From assembly GCF_003144195.1 (NCBI RefSeq), contig NW_020290064.1, positions 26,752 to 90,751 on the forward strand: a stretch of 64,000 nt of DNA. Reading direction: 5' to 3'. This document shows, one piece after another, positions 21,727 to 33,800 of this stretch (its first letter is position 1; each line of letters opens with the position of its first letter). The DNA is from Ceraceosorus guamensis (Eukaryota > Basidiomycota > Exobasidiomycetes > Ceraceosorales > Ceraceosoraceae). A program made the translations under genes and the position numbers. The notes beneath the pieces are model-generated. The model was not told where the DNA came from. It saw nothing but the letters and a program-made list of their open reading frames with translations, and ran no database searches.

Positions 21727-24700
21727 ATGCCGGCTCGACAGCAGAGTGCTTCTGTCGCGGCCCTTGGTCAGGGCTCTGCGACGTTCAAGACTGAGCACGA
21801 GTATGTCTGCAACGGTGGTCGGGCTGCTTTGGTGTGAGTGTGTATGCCTACTTGCTCTTCCCTTGCTGAAACCGGAGCTCAAAAGTTTTTGGACCGACTT
21901 GGGGGGCGCAGCGTACAGACCTTGCCGCAGAAATATCTGACTGTGATGGGGGGCTCTGCGGAGAGGGGCAGAGGTGCCATGACGGGATTTGTTCGGGTGG
22001 ATGGAGAGGCGAAGAGCGTCAAGATCAAGGTGAGGACGTGTTGTGCTGGTGATGGTGAATGCGAAGATCACCTGCTGATGTAGCTGTAAGACATTACCTC
22101 TGCTCAGATCACCGCGATCGTGACAGCCAAGGTGCCAAGAGTCAGCACAGCCATTCCTCTGGACAAGCTGCCCTCTTCCACTTCGCATACAGTACAGTCC
22201 CAAGAGCTCTTCAACTCGACGACTATCGTTGCTATTCCGCACAGTAGTGCGAGCTCTTCAGCCGCACACGTCATGCCTTTTGCAATCGAGCTGCCACGCA
22301 GCTCCACCCATGGAGACCTGCCCGCATCGTACGTGCTGCAATCCTACAAGTCCACCAAGGCTACTCAGAAGGAACAGAGAGGCGGGCAAGACAAGGGCGA
22401 AGAGTGGGCATCGATCAGGTGGGAAGCGAGATTGATTGTGGAGAGAGGTATTCTGCGCAAATCGGACAGGACGATAGCGCCTTTCGCCTTTCTGCCTCCT
22501 CCGCCTGCTTCGCCTGCAGTCGCTGCCTCCATCGACAGATCCAATCGGACTCGCCGCTTGCTCAAAGGTCAGCCGACTGCTTTGGACGTGCGCGCTCTGC
22601 TGAGCTCTCCATCACCCGCCTCGTGGACGACACATAAGCTGCCAAGTGTGGCTCTCCCACCCCCTGCCAACAACCCCGGTCTCTTTGCCAGGCTGTTCGG
22701 AGCGAAAGCTGTGGGCTCTTGTCTGGAAGAGGTCTGGAGCGTCAAGCTTCCAAATGAGCCTTTGGTCGCTAGAGCTGGGCTGAGCTTCGTGATAGAATGC
22801 AGACGACAGTGGAGCTACGAAGTAGGCAAGCGGGAGGTGGATCTGCCGGTGAGAAGGAGGAATTGTCACGAGACGGAAGAGACGAATACTGACATCGGCT
22901 GATTGGTGCTCACGCTCTTGCCGTTACGCAGGCTGTGGAGCTCTTGCACGCGACCTCGATGCCGGGTGGGTCGCATCGTACAACAAGCATGGGAGGAGCA
23001 TTCGTCTCAGCGCCAATTCAGACGGTTTCGCCTTCCAGGGCAACAGTTGCTGCTGCATCTCGCGGAGCAGACTACATCGAAGAGGTGCACTATTTGGGTC
23101 ACCTGTCGATTCCAAGCGCCAGTACAGCGAGCTTCAGCACGGCTCACCTGACTTTGAAACACTGTGTCCAGATACGATTTCCTTCCTTGGACCAGCCCTT
23201 GGAGATTGAGACTAAGTTGGTCGCTCACCCGCCAGCTAGCGTCGCGATACCTCACCCTGCTCCGGGCATTCTCGTATCTAATTCGAGCGCTTTGCCTGGA
23301 AATCCGGCACCCCCGGCACCTCGAGCGTACAATCCGCCTCGCAGGGATAGCAATGCGCTGTCAGATCCGACTGGTGGGCTTCCAATCCACCCAGGTCCCG
23401 AAACGCTGTGGGCTGATGGACCCACAACACCAAACTTGTCCAGTGCTGCGACTCATCCCTCTGCGCCTCTCCCACACTCGACATCGATGGCCGGCGTTGG
23501 GAGTGCGGTGGGCCAATCCAGAGCAAATACAGGGAGTCGCGAAACAGAGACCATGTCAACTTCTTCCACCGCGCGACCATCCTTGAGCCCTGCTGCGGTC
23601 CAATCTCCAAGCCTTGCTACTCAAGCGCGTGGCGGTGGAAGCAACAACAACCAAAGCGTGAGACCCGGGGCATCTCTTGCTTCCGCCCCCCATTCTCGTG
23701 GACGACCCGAGACCAGGCCGAGCAAAGTGTCGGCCGGTCAGCCACCACGTCCGCACTTTGATACGCGGAATCTCAGCGCTACAGACGCTGCGGCTTCCTC
23801 GACCGCTCGTCACCCGCACCGCAATTCAGCGCCCTTGCTCCAAGTGCCTGCTGGAGTCTCGTCCTCTCCGTCGCCGCCTGCCTCTCTCTCCCCGTCGCCA
23901 CACCCAGCTTCTGCGCGTGGAGCCTCGCCTGCGACAGCATCGCCTGCCGCCACGCCTCCTTCTGTCGCAACCAGCACGCCGCCATCATCCACTCCTCCCG
24001 TCTCAGGCCAGCGGCCAATCTCGATAGCGCTCGGCGCTCACTTTGCAGCTCATGCTCGCTCGTCTGGCGCTCAGCAAAGTGCGATCTCTGACCAGCGTAA
24101 GGCGTCCGCTACGCCGCCCATCAACGCAGCAGCGACTCCTCAACATGCTGCTTCGGCCTCCGTCGACAGTCCTCACGCACCTGCGATACAACGCGCTAGT
24201 GGCGCTGCTACCTCATCTCGACCGGAAGCAGCAGGTTTCAGAAGGCGGCTGCTGAGCCATCAGAACGTGCTCAGTCAGTTGGCCAATGTTCCACTCGTCC
24301 CTTCAGCAACGTCAGGCACGGCGTCACTGCAAGCGCAGCTGAGACCTGAGCAGATTGCCGCGAGGAATGGTAGAAGGACCTCTGCTTCTCCAGATCCTAC
24401 ATACTCCCCCGACTCGGCAAACGTGGCACGACCATCCGTCCCACAACAGAAAGCTCTGCCTCGGATTAGGCATTCTTCCGAGGCTGGTGGCAACACCTCC
24501 ACGCTTGGCCCATCGGCGCCCCCAGCTCTCCCACCACAAGTGCCGGGGAAAGAGCCTTCGGTGAGCGATACGACTTTGGGCCCTGCAGCTCTACCTCCAA
24601 GCACGCCATCCACATCGACCATGACGAACACCGCGCCTCCAGGCGCATCGATAAGCTCTTCGAATCCTTATACTCCAATGCCCTTAGGACCTCCGCTGCC

Positions 24701-24953
24701 CAACCCTCACAGCCATGCGCCTCCGACAAATTTCGATGCTTCATCAGGACTAATAAGGTCCAACGTCGTATCCGATAATGCTTCGCAGCATGAAAGCAAC
24801 TACACCCAGTCCATCGCTCCGGCGTACGATCAAGCTTGGCTCTTGGAAGACGTCTCGACGTATGGCGACGATGAAGATGAGCGGGAAGCAGAGGCGGACG
24901 CTTCGTTGCCTCCTAGCTATTTCGACGTGACTGGCATACCCGATGAAGATTGA
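21727..24953 (+). CDS. Alpha-arrestin-like (ART/Rsp5 adaptor-like) protein
   Basis: Four exons: 21727-21831, 21886-22029, 22108-22848, 22932-24953; 1003 residues. The first 450 residues are mostly beta-type, with GFVRVDGEAKSVKIKITAIVTAKV early on and ILRKSD..IAPFAFLPP later, consistent with arrestin N and C sandwiches. The rest is long, disordered and rich in Pro, Ser, Ala and Thr. A PPSY motif at about residues 990-993, nearly at the C-terminus, is the type bound by WW domains of the ubiquitin ligase Rsp5. Family members recruit Rsp5 to plasma-membrane transporters for endocytosis. The first donor is GTGTGA, weaker than its neighbours. The arrestin call rests on general pattern plus the PPxY motif, so moderate. 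Confidence 0.5.
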
Positions 24954-25198
24954 TGGCATCTCGTTCACCTTGCGCTGCTCACGCGTCCCACGCGTATCGA
25001 TGCAAATCATTGTGCGCATCCCTACGCAAGGTACTTCTCATGCACTTTTGCCTGCGTGATGCTTGTGGACTCGGTGAAAGAATGGGTAAAGTATCGTCGT
25101 GAGATTTGAGCCGTGCGGCAAGATGCAGAAGCGTCAGAGGAGGTGCGGGGCGGGGCGGAGTAGAAGAGGATGGCGGATGTGAAATGACGAGCTGGACC

Positions 25199-28001
25199 TT
25201 AGTGCTCCATCATGGCCGCAGCAGCAGCTTCCTCCTCCTCCTCATCCGCATCGAAAGTTCCCTCCGACTGTTCAGCTTCCACCTTGACTTTGCGACCGTC
25301 AAACGGACCAGGAACGGTCGCTCCTGCCCATTGTGTCTGACCTTGATCTGCAGCTGCTCGCATGAGCTGTGTAGCGCGTCGAAGACAGGGATGGGAAAGA
25401 GGAGATGGTTGGCATGAGCACGAGTGCGGAGGAGCCATTCGAACGAGCAAGAGGAATGGGAAAGGGGAAGAAGTAAGGGAAAGGGGGGAAGGGGGGGGGG
25501 CACTCCACTTCTTTCGACTCTACTCACTTCGTCCATCGTATCGTCTTGAAACTGCGAGCGAACAACAGCGGCACAAATCGACAAAGGATGTGGGGAAAAT
25601 CAGCACGATCCTATCCCCCGCACTCTTGCTGCCCTATTCACCATAACCAAAAGGGGACGCTCGACACTTGATCCAGCACGCTTGCAACTCACCTCGTCTT
25701 TCATCTGCGAAGCGTCCAGTACGCCTTTTTGCAACTTTGCTCTCCTCGCGTCTTCCCTAGCCACACTGTCATCCGCATCCATCTCCACATCCCGCTGCTG
25801 CCCGCCATCCTTTGCCAGCTCGAAGCTCCTCTCAAAGTATCTGTTCGGATGATTCGCGCTCTCTCCATTGCCCAAACCGTCTCCCTTTCTGACGCCCATT
25901 TTGGCGTGCGTGATCTCGAAAAGACGCGTGCAGCCGACGTGATAATGCTGAGCTTTCACTGCCGCAAGGATCTCGGATTGTTCGTTGGGCGTCAGACCGT
26001 AGTGGGCCGTCAGTGCGGCCGAAAGATGACCTTGCGAGTAGTGCCGGAAGGGACAACCGTGATTATCTTGTGGACCAGGTTGATCTTGGGTAATGATGCG
26101 TACGCAGCTGCGCACAGAAGCGCGGAAGGTCGCAAGAGTCGGGAGAAAGGCAGGCAATCAGATGGAGGCCCACATCGTGTCTCGCTAACCTTGAGTTGGG
26201 GACGGACTGCTTACCTCTTTGCCGGGTAATTGACCCTCTTGCCTTCCAGTCCGTAACCGTGTCGAACATTGTACTTGTACTCCTTGTTGAACTGGTCATC
26301 CGTCTTGTTGCTGAAAGCCCTACGCCAAAAGACGAGCGCTTCTTCGATGGGTAATCCAAGGTCCTGAAGGCGGTAAGGCAGGGTCATCAAAGTCTGCCTC
26401 GTTAACAAAGTCGTGCATGATGAGCCAAGACCATCACGCACCTTGAGGAAGAGATTGTACTGCAATCGACCATAGTGTTTGAGGTGCTTGTCCCTCCTCA
26501 GATTCTCGTGCAGAGATCGCATGCACATCGGAGCATGTTTCCTCACAAGCGCATCAATGTGCGCAGCGGTGATGTGACCACCATCTTCGAGCTTGATGAC
26601 AGAGTCCGAATAGTCGGACGTTACGCCCGCAATAAAGCCGAGGGAGAGGTGAGAGAGGACGGGAAGAAGTCTGTCGTCTTCGTCTAAACGCGGTAGAGCT
26701 CGAGCGGTGAGCTGCGAGCAAGGACGCCAAACGAAGGGAAGACAAGCTTGAGAGTCAGCGCGGAATGCCTTGTATTGATTACACTAGCTTCTATGCTGCG
26801 CACCTCGAGATCCTTGGCTAGCCGAGTGGAAAACTCTGCAACGACCAGCGTGCCCTGCTCCTTAGCAGGCACCCAAGCCGTACCTCCCGAAAGGAACACG
26901 CGTCGCTTCTCCACCAAGTCGATGACTCGTGTCCAGTGAACCTGTCATCGAGGGCAAGTCAAGATGCGCGCCAATGATTTCAGATTATGGGGCCCTCAAG
27001 TACCTCCACCAAGACGCATCTCTGGATGGTCACTCACCTTGAAAAAGCTTTCTCTGTCATAGTTGAGCGTGAGCCATGGACTGGTGGCGAGCAGGGAAGC
27101 CTTGTTGGCCATCTTTTCCTCTTCCGTCACCTTCGAGACGTGCGAGCGCATACATATCAGTTCGTGCGCGCATCCAATCCAAACGAGGTAGTCTTCATCA
27201 TCCACTCACCGAGACCCAATCAAAGTTCAAAGTCTTCAAGAACGCGTCCCTCTCGGCCGCATCGTCCGATTCAAACCGGATCCTGAACAAAGTCTGTTCC
27301 GCTTTCAAAAAGCGTCTCCTGAGCTCCTCCCTGGCCGCAACAAACGCGCAGGAGGAAAGGCCGAACATGGAGGATCAGCTTCTTGCGACCGGCAATGCCT
27401 TGCTAGCAAGCATGCAGCTCGTATGGGCAGAACTCACGACCTGCAAAAAGCCAATCTGAGAACGAAGTGAGAGACGTGGTCCTTCATGCGCTCTTTGGTC
27501 AGGTCGATCCCACCGCTCATCCCAGCCGTCGTGGCGCTCAAAGGCAGATACTTTTTGCACATTGCCGAGATAGTCTCCTTCGTCTCTGCCCACGACTTGT
27601 TTCGGGTGGAAGAGGATTCGATCTCTGCAAGCACTGTGGGTCGAAGAGCGCGCAAGGAGAAGGGCAAGTCGATGAGCATGCGATGTTCCCCATTCGGGAC
27701 GAGCTCGAAGTTGAATCAGCTCAGAAGAGGGGAGGACATTCGTACGACTTGGTTCACCTTTTAATCTGTCGATGGCCCAAGTCTCGAATTGTTCAATGGT
27801 GATTTCGTGCGTTGGAGGCCGAATATAGAAGTTGAGGCGATGAGGATAAAGTCTAGGACCTTTGGTAGCATGTTGAGTCACGCCCATCCCTGATCCCGAG
27901 CCCGAAGCCGAAGCGGCAGAGAGACCCATTCCTGCTTTTCTTGGTGTGCCATTGATCTGGCTCGCCCCATCAGCTCGAGAAGATTGAGCTGACCTGAACA
28001 T
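25199..28001 (-). CDS. PRI2: DNA primase large subunit
   Basis: Ten exons: 28001-27758, 27633-27438, 27330-27210, 27130-27038, 26941-26804, 26711-26442, 26363-26215, 26107-25693, 25551-25528 (24 nt), 25366-25199; 605 residues. With the small subunit and DNA polymerase alpha it starts RNA primers at replication origins and on the lagging strand. The N-terminus has the family stretch LYPHRLNFYIRPPTHEITIEQF. The C-terminal domain carries four cysteines at about 327, 405, 422 and 463; their spacing (78, 17, 41) closely matches the 4Fe-4S ligands of human PRIM2. The end is acidic with poly-Glu and poly-Ala. The two last exons are less certain than the rest. It converges on the arrestin-like gene; upstream lie two ACGCGT boxes. 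Confidence 0.93.
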
Positions 28002-28287
28002 CTCGTAGATGAATCGAGTACCGCCGAACGAGGTATGAGAAAGGGGGGCAAGAGCGCGCGCGCTCGCTCTATCAAGTCAAGTTGTGCAGCGTGGTGCTGT
28101 GTATCTCTGAGCGTCGCCTTCTCCTCTCGTGCCGCCGGTGATTGTGGCTGAATGTGCGCCGCCAGAAAGGTCAAAGATTAGCAGGAAAGGTAGCAGCTCA
28201 TCAAGGCTCGCATGCATATGGCGGATGTGTGGATGGATGGATGGTGTAGGCGCATCGAGTGTGACTCTGACGGCATCCTTGACCGCT

Positions 28288-28312
28288 NNNNNNNNNNNNN
28301 NNNNNNNNNNNN
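28288..28312. other. Assembly gap (25 N)
   Basis: Twenty-five N bases immediately precede a TC dinucleotide run, so true length and content are unknown. Confidence 0.99.

Positions 28313-28342
<30 letters not shown>
28313..28342. repeat. (TC)15 microsatellite
   Basis: Fifteen TC units abut the N gap and probably caused it. Confidence 0.95.
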
Positions 28343-28346
<4 letters not shown>

Positions 28347-28424
28347 TCCTCCGCCTCTCCATGTCAACTCGGAAGCGATTCACGCTGTATAGGTGCACAT
28401 GCACAGCCGCGTTCGCGCTTCATA

Positions 28425-28447
28425 ACGCGTGCACGCGTCGCGACGCG
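28425..28447. promoter_or_regulatory. Overlapping palindromes with two ACGCGT (MCB) boxes upstream of PRI2
   Basis: ACGCGTGCACGCGT (28425-28438) and CGCGTCGCGACGCG (28434-28447) are perfect palindromes. They include ACGCGT at 28425 and 28433, the core bound by MBF (Mbp1/Swi6) at G1/S genes in yeasts. They lie about 425 bp upstream of the PRI2 start, a typical MBF target. Confidence 0.5.
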
Positions 28448-28998
28448 CCTCCAACACTCACATCAACGACTTGTTTGGCGGCTCGATGACGCGGGCGCGT
28501 CACAGTGCGAGTGCGAGTCGCGTAGAGTGGCGGCTGTGTTCGCGCTTGCTACGCGCCCGCCATTAGCTTTCGCGCACATCTCCATTGGTATTCGATGCTG
28601 ATTATGCAGCGCTCAATCGTGAACTGTGATCATCAGTGATCGGTTTTGGTCGCGGACTAGACGATCCAGCTCAAGTCGACTTTGACACTCGCTCCGAAAT
28701 GGGGTTCACGGCCATGCAACATCGAGGGCACACATGTAGCAGCTCGCTGAGAGATTGATGAGAATGGTGGTAGTACAAGGAAGAAGAGAACATCAGTGCA
28801 AAGAGCAGCGTCGAGTGCAAGGGATGATCTGGTCCCTCAAAAGGTCGGACTATTCAAGTGCTGGATGACGTGTTACATGCAGAATGGCCATCTTCCAAAC
28901 ACCACCGTAGAAGCGATCGCGCTCGGACGGCCCATCGAATGGCACAAGAGACCTCAGCCTTGTTCGCCCACCCGCATCCGGCGCGCGATCAAGCCTGA

Positions 28999-30014
28999 TC
29001 AAGCTTTCAGTTCCTGCTCTGCCAAACCTCTCAGACGTCTGACCAGATCCGTATGATCTTGCGCTTCGCTGGTCTGTTCCAACAGGGCCACTTGTAGAGC
29101 GTCGATGGAGCCGACGGCTTCAAGCAGCGATTTGCGCACACTTTCAGCTCGAGGGAGGGACACTGTAATCGTTGTGGGTGCAGCGATAGCGGAAGGGGCG
29201 AAATGCAGCGCAAGGAAAAGGCAAAGAATGAGCAACTCCGATGCGATTCGATACGCCGCAACTCAGATCCAGATGAAGAGCGGACGGCGCAGACTCACGA
29301 TCGACTTGATCTTTGTCCCTCTCTGCCCATTCTTCCTCTACCAATTGCCTCTTCTCTTCTTCCTTTGCCGCAAGCGTGCGGACGACGTTGGCTCTGGCTG
29401 CTAAAGCGTCTGCTCTTCTTTGCGGTACAGTCCTTCTCGCGTGGACCAGCTGAGCAGTCAAATCGTCCGATTCGGCCGCCAAGGACTGTACGCGCTGAGA
29501 AAGAACTTGATCGAATGGTGCCACCGCTGGGAGGGGGAAAATCGAAGACACTTCACGTTTGTCAGACAAATACTCAGAGGAGCAGGGGATGTATGCAAGC
29601 ACTCACGTGTCTTTTGACTTGCCAACTGAGAAAAGGTCAGACCGTTTGCAGTGATGTTCAGTTCTAGCCTTCTGCGCGCACTTGCAATCCACTATCATCG
29701 GTGGCAGGGCAATGTGGGCGGAGTAGGTCAAGAGCACGACAGTGAGCTGTGCTGATACATGTATGCGCTTTGCTTGTTCGATGGAAAGCACACCAAAGCT
29801 TTGACCCATGCGATCAACTCACAATGTCGATGGCTTTTTGGCCGACTTCGATAGCTGATCTGCTCGAAGAAGACGAGGAGGACTTGCTTTTGGAAGCTTG
29901 ATGTTCCCTCTCTACTCGATCTGATAGCATTTGCAAGGCGTGCGCACGGATATTGTCTAGTATACGATCCAGATCCGCTGCGCTGGATAGGTCTACGCGC
30001 GGAAAGTCTGACAT
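28999..30014 (-). CDS. Coiled-coil protein, probable kinetochore subunit NSL1/Mis14
   Basis: Four exons: 30014-29823, 29625-29607 (19 nt), 29526-29299, 29162-28999; 200 residues. The stretch VAPFDQVLSQRVQSLAAESDDLTAQLVHARRTVP resembles the Mis14/Nsl1 pattern (PFD, then a helix, then RR..P). The flanks are predicted coiled coil, and the start has a helical DLDRILDNIRAHALQML segment followed by poly-Ser. NSL1 is part of the MIND/Mis12 complex that links centromere chromatin to the microtubule-binding kinetochore. Length fits. The assignment is by eye from a poorly conserved family; any small coiled-coil protein is the alternative. It is divergently arranged with kinesin-6, 802 bp apart. Confidence 0.45.
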
Positions 30015-30816
30015 GGCGATTGGCGATGTGCTTGCTGTGTGGGCGAGGGCGAGGGCGAGATCTGGATTGCGGACGGCTGAGTGGGATCTGCGAATGGTCG
30101 ATTGACAGCGTCAAGGGGGCAGAGTATGTGAGAAACTCACTTGCCGCAAGTAAGTAGATATCGAGAGCGGTAATGCGAATGCAGTCGAGAGTCAAGAGCT
30201 GTGAGTACCACGCCGATGGAGCAACTCCCCCGCCTGCTCTTCCTTGATTCACCATTTGTGGTTCTTGATTCAGATTCACGCGATTGCAAGAGTTACAAGT
30301 CGAATTCAAATCAAAATGAGCGATTGAGCTATACGCACGTTTGACTTGACTCGAGCCTCTGAGGCGCGTGTGAAGGACACGTGACTCGCTTAGACGCGTC
30401 GAGCGAGCGCGCGCCGGCGCGGTGTTGGTTGATGTAAAAGTACGCAAGTCTTGAATGACAGCCGCGCGCGGGTCGAAGGTTCATTGAGCCCGCGCACGTA
30501 CGCAGCATGCAGCGCACCTGCTATTATCGTCATTCACATTGTGATTCTTATTATATACTCTCTGACTGTGTGCGCCAGACATTCACTTTGTCTCGTATCG
30601 ACGGTTTGAGCAACATCACCCCTGCATGTAGTCACCTTCGAAGCGAACAACCAGCAACAGGCAGCTAGCTCATCAGCGACGCTTCTCGGTACGGTACTTT
30701 CGACCATCTCCAAAGCTCTGCACTGACGCCCCGCAGACAACCCGAGCAGATCATTCCATACCTTGATCCTGCTCCACACCACAGGCATCGCTGCAAGCTT
30801 GAGCAGCAGCATCGCG
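30015..30816. other. Divergent promoter region of NSL1-like and kinesin-6 genes
   Basis: It contains a cluster of TTGATTCACC / CTTGATTCAGATTCACG words (about 30237-30280), one ACGCGT box at 30394-30399, a CACGTG at about 30379, and GC-rich alternating sequence near 30400-30425. No small gene is seen. Confidence 0.5.
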
Positions 30817-33800
30817 ATGGCACCCACTCGCTCAGCCGCCACTCGCTCTCCCGCACCAGGAAGCGCGCCGAGCGGTATCCCAACCTCGATGCGTCGAGCA
30901 CTAAAACCTTCCGAAGAACGTACGAGGCCAAGCGAGAGCGAGAGCAGCAGCAGCAGCAGCGCCAGCAATCGATCGTCCACCACTTCTCAAACACCTCGAC
31001 CCGCTCAACGATCCGGCTCTCAAATTCAAAGTCAGGTCAGAGGGATAGCAGGCTCTGCTGTACCTAGAGGTAGCGCGTTGGCAAACAAGACGATGTGCTC
31101 CACATCGAGCGACAGTCCTTCTAGCGCTGCTGCTACGCGAAACACGGCCGCGAGGACGGGTCTGGCCAGTTGCACCACCACCACCACGCCGTCCGCTAGG
31201 AGGATGATGCAAAGCAACACTGGCCACTTGTCATCGGATACTTCGAGCTCTAGAGCTAAGCTTGCGAAAGATGAAAAGACCAGCGCGAATGCGGCCACGC
31301 CGAGAGCACCCAGCGCCAAGAAGACTGTAGCGACGAGCGCTGCTCGTTCCAGGATGGCAGCTGGCGTGATGGACGAAATGGATGAGACGGAGAATGAGCC
31401 GGTGAAGGTGAGCAGAGCGGTGTATCATTGCTTTGATGGATCGGGTTGGAGTACTCTGGAGCATACACGACTTGGCATACATGCGTGCATGTACGCATCC
31501 AGTCGCTCAAGGTCCATTTGCTGTGCAGCGTGCTGACCAAATCCTCATCTTTTAGGCATACCTGCGCATCCGTCCTCAAGCTCACCAAGGAAGTGGAAGT
31601 GGAGCACAAGCAGCTGCTCTGTACTTGGAACTTCTAAGCGAGACCGAGATTCTTGTCACTCCTCCTTCCAAGCGTGCCGGCGTGCTGACCGAAGATGCGC
31701 ACTACTACAAGTATCACAGAGTCTTTGCGCCCGAGCTTCAAGTGCCCAACCAGCCTCCCGTACCAGCTCTACCAGTGCTGGAGCAACAGGCAGATTTCTT
31801 CAAAAAGACGACACTGCCTTTGGTCAAGTCTTTGCTCAGCGGATCTAGCGGTCTCATCTTTACGTACGGCGTGACGAATAGCGGCAAGAGCTACACTGTC
31901 CAGGGCGTACCTGGCGAAGGAGGCGCTGGGATCTTGCCCAGGACGGTGGATGTGATTTTCAACTCCATCGATGGATTGCAAAGCGAGAGTGACGTGAGTC
32001 CTAACCCCCCGTCGCTTTCCAATCGCCTCTCCCTTCTTGTTGAGCCGTTGATTGACGATTTCGCTATTACGCTGGCTCGTCTTTCATCGCCAGCTTCGAC
32101 CAAAAGGTTATTCTGGCGTGGAGCGCATGGCAGCTTCGCCCACGGAGGATGCAGCGCAGGGCAACATGGGCAGCGGCATCAATCCCTACGCCTTCAGATC
32201 CTTTGCTCGCATGCTACAAAAAGCCGACAGCGCCTCTCAGCTCTTTCCAGCCGATGGTCTCGCGCAGTGGGAAAAGGAGAAGTGCAAGATCCAAGTGGAC
32301 AGAAATTGGCGTTACAGCATCTGGGTGTCGTACGTAGAAATTTACAAGGAGAGGATCTTCGACTTGTTGGATGTCGACCCGACGGATCAGTCTGCTACGG
32401 GCGGGGCGACTACCGCGTCGGCTAGAATGTCGGCTCACGCTACGAATGCCGGACTGACGAGATCTGGAAGTCGTTTCGCTTCCAGCTTCAGCATCAGCAA
32501 TTTGGCGTCCGCCAGCTCTGGACACTTTTCGTCGGACGGAAGACGTCAGATAGCTTTCGATAGAGCTCCGCTCTCGTTGGTCAAGGATCCAGAGACGGGC
32601 AACAAGTACGTGCATGGAGCGCGAGAGATACGAGTGAGGAACGCGGAAGAGGCTAGATCTTTGATTGTGCGAGGAGGACAGAATAGGGCCATGTTTGCCA
32701 CCGCTACCAACTCGACCTCCAGTCGATCGCACGCCATATTTACGCTCCGCGTGGTCAGGGAACACGGAAGCATGAAGCAAGGCGATACGTCGGACGTCAC
32801 CACCGCAAGACTCAGTATCGTGGATCTAGCGGGAAGCGAGAGGCAGGCGAATAGCAAGACGGAACAACCTCAGTTGAAGGAAGCTGGTCAGATCAATCAT
32901 GGACTGGTCTGCCTCGGTCAGTGCCTCAAGGCTCTGAGAAAGAACCAAGCGAGAGCGGCAGCTTCTGTGCAGGCTCTCAATCCCATCGCTTCTGCCCGCA
33001 TGGAAGGTGATTCGACCACAAGCAACAGCAATGGGGATGCTGCCAGTGAAGCTCCAAAGAGAATAGCACGGAGAAGACCTTCCATCGTGCCTTTCAACCA
33101 CTCCAAGTTGACAGAAGTCTTTTCCTCCTTTTTCACGGGAGATGGACAAGCGGTGATGATCCTAAATCTGAACCCTCATACGGAGTACAGAGAAAATCAT
33201 CCGGTATTGGAGATGAGCGCTTGCGTGCAGGACGTATCTACTAGCGTACGCACCAATCCTCAATTGCTCGTCGTACATCCCAACATCGCAAGACGCGCCG
33301 AGCTGTTCAGTCATTCTCAAAGCAATTTGGCAGGTGGCGATATGAGTCGGCTCAGCGCTTCACCAACGAAGAGAATGCTGCCTAGCAGCACTACTGCCCT
33401 GTCCAACTTGGCAGGTGCGAGAAACAAGAAAATGTCAAATGCCAGCGTGGGCACTTCGACGTTGGCCCTCAGTAGAAAGGAAGCGTCGGCACAAGCTCAA
33501 ACGCAGACGCAGACGCACGCACAGATTCGTAAGCAGCAGCCGAGCTCGCACCAGAACAAGGATTTGTACGACGATGAGGATGTGGAGATTACGATTGTGG
33601 AAGGGCAAGGTGCAGAGGATGAGGATGAAGAAGGCGTAGATCCTTTTGTTGCAAAACTCAAGGAAAAGTACGAGGAGATGTACGATTTGGTAAGTGTGCG
33701 CTGCTCCATACCTCTAGATCCTCTGCTTCTCTCTTTCGCGCGCGAATGGACGACGCCGCTGGACTGACCCGAAGCACATGCCCTTTTGACCGCGAATTGC

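Larger units (their letters stand above)
28002..28998. other. Intergenic: PRI2 promoter, assembly gap, TC repeat
   Basis: It holds the PRI2 promoter on its left and the 3' end of the NSL1-like gene on its right. The gap and microsatellite at 28288-28342 and GC-rich palindromes at 28425-28447 are listed separately. CTCAATCGTGAAC at about 28611 belongs to the dispersed word family. Confidence 0.6.

Noticed and set aside
24981-24995. Two ACGCGT boxes 9 bp apart
   Set aside because: They lie between two converging 3' ends (arrestin-like and PRI2), so they are unlikely to be promoter sites for either.
32052-32093. Extension of kinesin exon three upstream to an apparent start at 32052
   Set aside because: The reading joins intron sequence; a CGCCAG acceptor at 32093 gives the phase and the LRPKGYSGVE junction expected.
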